DNA of 9,184 nt, taken from contig JAQSXN010000107.1 of assembly GCA_029256665.1 (NCBI GenBank), positions 1 to 9,184 on the forward strand. Direction: 5' to 3'. The position numbers were made by a program, and so were the translations under genes. This document shows, piece by piece, positions 5,410-9,184 of this stretch. Below the pieces are notes generated by a model. It did no database searches. It worked only from the letters and a program-made list of their open reading frames with translations, and was not told the origin of the DNA. This DNA comes from Paenibacillus sp. Its GTDB lineage: Bacteria > Bacillota > Bacilli > Paenibacillales > Paenibacillaceae. Numbering within the stretch: position 1 is the stretch's first letter; every line of letters starts with the position of its first letter.

Positions 5410-8400
5410 ATGTTTCTGAAACGTATAGAATTAGCGGGATTCAAGTCCTTCGCCGACAAAACCGAAATGGAATTCGTCACCGGCATAACGGCCGTCGTCG
5501 GTCCCAACGGCTCGGGGAAAAGCAATATCTCCGACGGCATCCGCTGGGTGCTCGGCGAACAAAGCGCGAAGAGCTTGCGCGGCGGCAAGATGGAAGACAT
5601 CATCTTTGCAGGCAGCGATGCGCGGAAGGCGGTCAATTACGGCGAGGTTTCGCTGACGCTGGATAACGCGGACGGCGCGCTCCCGCTGGAATATAACGAA
5701 GTAACGGTCACGCGCCGGGTACACCGGAGCGGAGACAGCGAATATTTGATCAACAAGCAGCCCTGCCGCCTCAAGGATATTACCGAGCTGTTCATGGATA
5801 CGGGCATCGGCAAGGAAGCTTATTCGATCATCGGCCAAGGCCGGATCGAAGAAATATTGAGCACGCGCTCCGAGGATCGCAGGGGGATCTTCGAAGAAGC
5901 CTCCGGCATCGTGAAATATAAATCTCGCAAGCGGGAAGCCCAGAAGAAGCTCGATGAGACGGAGCAGAATCTGCTTCGGATTCACGATCTCGTGTCCGAG
6001 CTCGAGGATCAGGTTGAGCCTCTGCGCAAACAGTCGGAGAAAGCGATCCACTTTAAAGCGCTGAAGGAAGAACTGAAAACCAAGGAAATATCGATGTACG
6101 TACATAATATCGAGACGGTGCACCGAGCCTGGTCGGAAGCGACGGACAAGCTGGAGAAGCTGCAAGAGGAACAGCTCAAGTTATCCACAGTCGTCAGCAA
6201 ACACGACGCGCACTTGGAGCAGGACCGGCAACAGCTGCGGGAGATCGAGCAGGAGCTCGACCAACTGCACGTATCGATGCTTCAACTAAGCGAAGACGTG
6301 GAGAAATGCGAAGGCTACGGCGAAGTGCTGAAAGAGCGGAAACGCAACCTGGAGCAGAATAAGCGCGGACTTGAAGAATCGATGGCGGCGCAGGATGCCC
6401 GCATTGTCGCGCTGACGCAGGACGAAGCGGAATTCCGCAGCAAAGCGGCTGCGCTGGAGCTGAAGCTCGCGGAGATTCGCGTCCAGCTCGAAGCGGAAGA
6501 GTCCAATTTGCTCGGCGTGGCCGGCGGCGCCGTCGTAGATGCCGAAGAAAAGCTGAAGAGCGAGCTGCTGGATGTTCTCAGCGCGATGGCTCAGACGCGC
6601 AACGAAATTCGTTACGCGGCGCAGCAGCAGGAGACGCTTCAGCGGCGCATGGAACGGATCAGCGACGACGAGTCGAAGTGGACGGGACAGCAAGCCAGGC
6701 TTGACGAACGCAAGGCGGAGCTGGAGCAAGCGCTGCAAGAGCGGCTTGCCGTACTCGAGAACACGCGGAACCGGTTGTTGTCCGAGACGGAAAAGGGTCG
6801 AGCGCTGGCCGCGAGCCTGGATGAGGTGACGGCTTCCATCCGCAAGTGGGATCAGCGGCTGGACAGCCATATTTCCAGACGCGATACGATGAAGGAAATG
6901 CAAGACGCGCTCGACGGCTTTATGCAGGGCGTTAAGGAAGTGCTGAAGGCCGCTCGTCGCGGATCCGCGGGCATATCCGGCGTTCATGGCGCCGTTGCCG
7001 AGCTCATCCGTGTACCCCAGCGCATCGAAGTAGCGGTCGAGACGGCTTTGGGCGGAGCGCTCCAACATATCGTTATGGAAGACGAACGTTCCGCGCGCGC
7101 GGCCATCGGCTTCTTGAAGCAACGGCAGTTAGGGCGGGCTACATTCCTGCCGCTGGATGTCATTCGGGGCAGAATGGTACCCGAGAACGACAAACGTTCC
7201 TTTCATGCGGAGGAAGGTTTCGTAGGAGTGGCGGCGGATTTGGTGGGTTGCGACGAACGTTACCAAGCGATCGTTGGCAACCTTCTGGGCAACGTGCTGC
7301 TCGCCGAGACGTTGGAGCAGGCGAACCGCATCGCTTCGAGATGCCAATACCGCTACCGCGTCGTGACGCTCGAAGGCGATGTCGTCAACGCGGGCGGCTC
7401 CATGACCGGCGGCAGCCTGCAGAAGCGGGGAGCGAGCTTGCTCGGCCGCGGCCGCCAGATCGAAGCGCTTGATCAGGAGATCAAGGAAGCGGAGAATACC
7501 GTCCAGCAGCTAAGAGCCAAGCTGAGCGATCTGCGCAAGGAACAATCGATTACGTCCCAGAACGTCGAGGAGCTGCGCTCTCAAGCGGAGAAGTGCCGAA
7601 TAGACGAGCAAGGAATAAGGGGCGAGCTGCAGCAATTGAAGGCGGAGGACAAGCTTCTCTCCGAGCAACGCTCGTTGTCCGCCTCCGACAAGACGTCCCA
7701 GGCGAACGAGAGCGAATTGCTCGCGAAGCAGGCGGAACAGGCCGAGCAGCGGCTGGGAGCGCTCGTTATCGACGAAGCTCGGCTGCAAGAAGCGATCCGT
7801 CTTGCCGAAGAACGTCGCAAAGCAAGCGAATCGGCCAAGGAAGAGCTGCAAGTGCAGCTGACGGACCTCAAGATCGCCGTCGCGAAGACGGATCAAGAGA
7901 AACAAAGCTTCGAGGACCAGGCGAATCGCGTGCGAAGCGACATTCACCGGGCGAAGAACGAGCTTGCGAACTTGCGCGCGGTATCCGCGCAGCAAGAAGA
8001 AGAGCTGGCGCGCCATGGCGAGGAAAGCGTGGCGCAGATCGCGCAGCTCAACGACCTTCGCATCAAGAAACACAATTGCGCCGAGCAGACGGATCTGAAG
8101 CGGGCCGCGCGCGCCCATAGGATCGCGGAGCTCGACAAGGGCGAAAGCGAGACGAAGGAGCAGCGGGCGCAGCTGCGGGTCGTCGAGGAGCAAATGCGGC
8201 AGACAGAAATTGCGCTCAACCGTCAAGACGTGGAGCTGGACAATCTGCTGCGCAAGCTGAGCGAAGAATACGAGCTTAGCTACGAGCTCGCCAAAGAAAC
8301 GTACCCCGTTCCGGAGGACGTGATTGGCACGCAAGCCGAAGTTCGCGAGCTCAAACGCAAAATTACGTCGCTAGGCGACGTCAACCTAGGCGCCATCGAA

Positions 8401-8997
8401 GAATACGAACGCGTAAAAGAACGGTACGAGTTCCTCTCCGAGCAGAAGAACGATCTGATCGAAGCGAAGACTGCGCTGTACCAGGTGATCAAAGAAATGG
8501 ACGAAGAGATGTCGAAGCGATTCCGAACGACGTTCGAAGCGATCCGCAAACATTTCGTCGTCGTGTTCGGCAAGTTGTTCGGAGGCGGGCGGGCCGATCT
8601 CGTGCTCGTCGAGCCGGATCGCGTGCTGGATACCGGCATCGACATCGTCGCCCAGCCTCCGGGCAAGAAACTGCAGAACCTGCAGTTGCTCTCCGGCGGC
8701 GAGCGGGCGCTGACGGCAATCGCGCTGTTGTTCGCGATTCTTCAAGTCAAGCCGGTGCCGTTCTGCGTGCTCGATGAAGTCGAAGCGGCGCTCGACGAAG
8801 CTAACGTAGCCCGTTTCGCCCAATATTTGCGCGAGTTCTCGGGATTAACGCAATTCATCGTGGTCACGCACCGCAAAGGCACGATGGAGGAAGCGGACGT
8901 CTTATACGGCGTCACGATGGAAGAAGGCGGCGTATCCAAGCTGGTCTCGGTCCGACTGGAAGAAAGCGGCGAAGATGAAGAACCCGTTTCGGCTTAA
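5410..8997 (+). CDS. smc: Chromosome segregation ATPase SMC
   Basis: SMC, with ScpA and ScpB, forms the condensin-like complex that organises and separates chromosomes at replication origins. The 1195-residue protein is full length (B. subtilis SMC is 1186). The N-terminal head has Walker A GPNGSGKSN (31-39), the R-loop arginine in SLRGGK (Arg57) and the Q-loop in IIGQGRIEE (Gln143). A long charged coiled coil (about 165-515), the globular hinge (about 521-669, ending GGSMTGG at 662-668) and the returning coiled coil follow. The C-terminal head has the ABC signature LSGGE (1094-1098), Walker B CVLDE (Asp1122, Glu1123), the D-loop ALDEAN and His1154 in VTHRKG. The coiled coil is broken by a Gly/Ala stretch near 369-376. 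The ATG at 5410 follows GAGGTGA with a 10-base gap. ftsY follows 72 bases later. Confidence 0.98.
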   Translation: MFLKRIELAGFKSFADKTEMEFVTGITAVVGPNGSGKSNISDGIRWVLGEQSAKSLRGGKMEDIIFAGSDARKAVNYGEVSLTLDNADGALPLEYNEVTVTRRVHRSGDSEYLINKQPCRLKDITELFMDTGIGKEAYSIIGQGRIEEILSTRSEDRRGIFEEASGIVKYKSRKREAQKKLDETEQNLLRIHDLVSELEDQVEPLRKQSEKAIHFKALKEELKTKEISMYVHNIETVHRAWSEATDKLEKLQEEQLKLSTVVSKHDAHLEQDRQQLREIEQELDQLHVSMLQLSEDVEKCEGYGEVLKERKRNLEQNKRGLEESMAAQDARIVALTQDEAEFRSKAAALELKLAEIRVQLEAEESNLLGVAGGAVVDAEEKLKSELLDVLSAMAQTRNEIRYAAQQQETLQRRMERISDDESKWTGQQARLDERKAELEQALQERLAVLENTRNRLLSETEKGRALAASLDEVTASIRKWDQRLDSHISRRDTMKEMQDALDGFMQGVKEVLKAARRGSAGISGVHGAVAELIRVPQRIEVAVETALGGALQHIVMEDERSARAAIGFLKQRQLGRATFLPLDVIRGRMVPENDKRSFHAEEGFVGVAADLVGCDERYQAIVGNLLGNVLLAETLEQANRIASRCQYRYRVVTLEGDVVNAGGSMTGGSLQKRGASLLGRGRQIEALDQEIKEAENTVQQLRAKLSDLRKEQSITSQNVEELRSQAEKCRIDEQGIRGELQQLKAEDKLLSEQRSLSASDKTSQANESELLAKQAEQAEQRLGALVIDEARLQEAIRLAEERRKASESAKEELQVQLTDLKIAVAKTDQEKQSFEDQANRVRSDIHRAKNELANLRAVSAQQEEELARHGEESVAQIAQLNDLRIKKHNCAEQTDLKRAARAHRIAELDKGESETKEQRAQLRVVEEQMRQTEIALNRQDVELDNLLRKLSEEYELSYELAKETYPVPEDVIGTQAEVRELKRKITSLGDVNLGAIEEYERVKERYEFLSEQKNDLIEAKTALYQVIKEMDEEMSKRFRTTFEAIRKHFVVVFGKLFGGGRADLVLVEPDRVLDTGIDIVAQPPGKKLQNLQLLSGGERALTAIALLFAILQVKPVPFCVLDEVEAALDEANVARFAQYLREFSGLTQFIVVTHRKGTMEEADVLYGVTMEEGGVSKLVSVRLEESGEDEEPVSA

Positions 8998-9069
8998 TCC
9001 GGGCTTCGCCTCCACGCATGCGGAATAGAAGCAAAGAAAGACGAATGGCTAGGATGGAGGAAACGAAGC

Positions 9070-9184
9070 ATGAGTTTTTTCAAGAAGCTAAAGGAAAGCA
9101 TCGCCGCCAAAACGGAGGCGGTTACGAACGTATTTAAGGAAGGTCTCTCGAAAACGCGGACGGCTTTCGTAGAAAAGGTCGAGG
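9070..9184 (+). CDS. ftsY: Signal recognition particle receptor FtsY, 3' end missing
   Basis: FtsY is the membrane-associated GTPase that receives ribosome-SRP complexes and hands them to the Sec translocon. Only the first 38 codons are in the window, starting MSFFKKLKESIAAKTEAV and continuing with the amphipathic, lysine-rich pattern FKEGLSKTRTAFVEKV. This is typical of the N-domain start of short Firmicutes FtsY proteins, which lack the long acidic A domain of E. coli. The GTPase motifs lie beyond the window. A GGAGG at 9056-9060 precedes the ATG by 9 bases. No terminator is seen in the 72 bases after smc, so the two are probably cotranscribed. Position after smc strengthens the call. Confidence 0.93.
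   Translation, partial: MSFFKKLKESIAAKTEAVTNVFKEGLSKTRTAFVEKVE

Noticed and set aside
7510..8334. 274-codon open frame on the - strand within smc, with similar ones at 5431-6165 and 6286-7122
   Set aside because: Leu/Arg-rich complements of the Glu/Lys/Ala/Gln-rich coiled coil and head codons. No start signal and no domain.
1..9184. A mobile element, CRISPR array, defence or other novel multi-gene system
   Set aside because: All sizeable plus-strand frames are accounted for by core genes in a conserved order. There is no transposase, integrase, spaced repeat array or tRNA, and no unassigned gene of convincing size.

Overview
The window is a stretch of conserved bacterial housekeeping DNA. 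It carries the fatty-acid synthesis cluster running into the RNase III, SMC and FtsY genes: fabH (3' part), fabD, fabG, acpP, fabF, rnc, smc and ftsY (5' part), all on the + strand. The low-GC Gram-positive order acpP ... rnc-smc-ftsY, the strong AGGAGGTG-type ribosome binding sites, two GTG/ATG start choices set by those sites, and a FabH/FabF pair embedded in the cluster suggest a Paenibacillaceae member such as Paenibacillus or Cohnella. In Bacillus subtilis fabH and fabF lie elsewhere. This placement is inference from gene order and sequence feel. The coding DNA is fairly GC-rich for Firmicutes, near 60% in the lines I counted.

Layout. Positions 1-4203 hold the fatty-acid enzymes: FabH starts chains, FabD loads malonyl groups onto ACP, FabG reduces, AcpP carries the chain, and FabF elongates. 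acpP is set off by an apparent promoter just before it and a hairpin just after it, and its codon choice is clearly more AT-rich than its neighbours. rnc overlaps the end of fabF by 11 bases, so RNase III is probably translated by coupling. A strong rho-independent terminator follows rnc.

Positions 4895-5409 form the only long non-coding gap (515 bases). It contains that terminator, two diverged copies of a hairpin-forming direct repeat, a second terminator-like hairpin, a possible 26-codon ORF, and a good promoter candidate just ahead of smc. The complete smc gene (1195 codons) follows, then ftsY after 72 bases, giving a chromosome-organisation/protein-targeting unit.

I found no mobile element, CRISPR array, tRNA, rRNA or evident new multi-gene system. 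The genes look intact and ordinary. The points worth a second look are in the spacers: the rnc-smc repeats and the regulatory architecture around acpP and smc.
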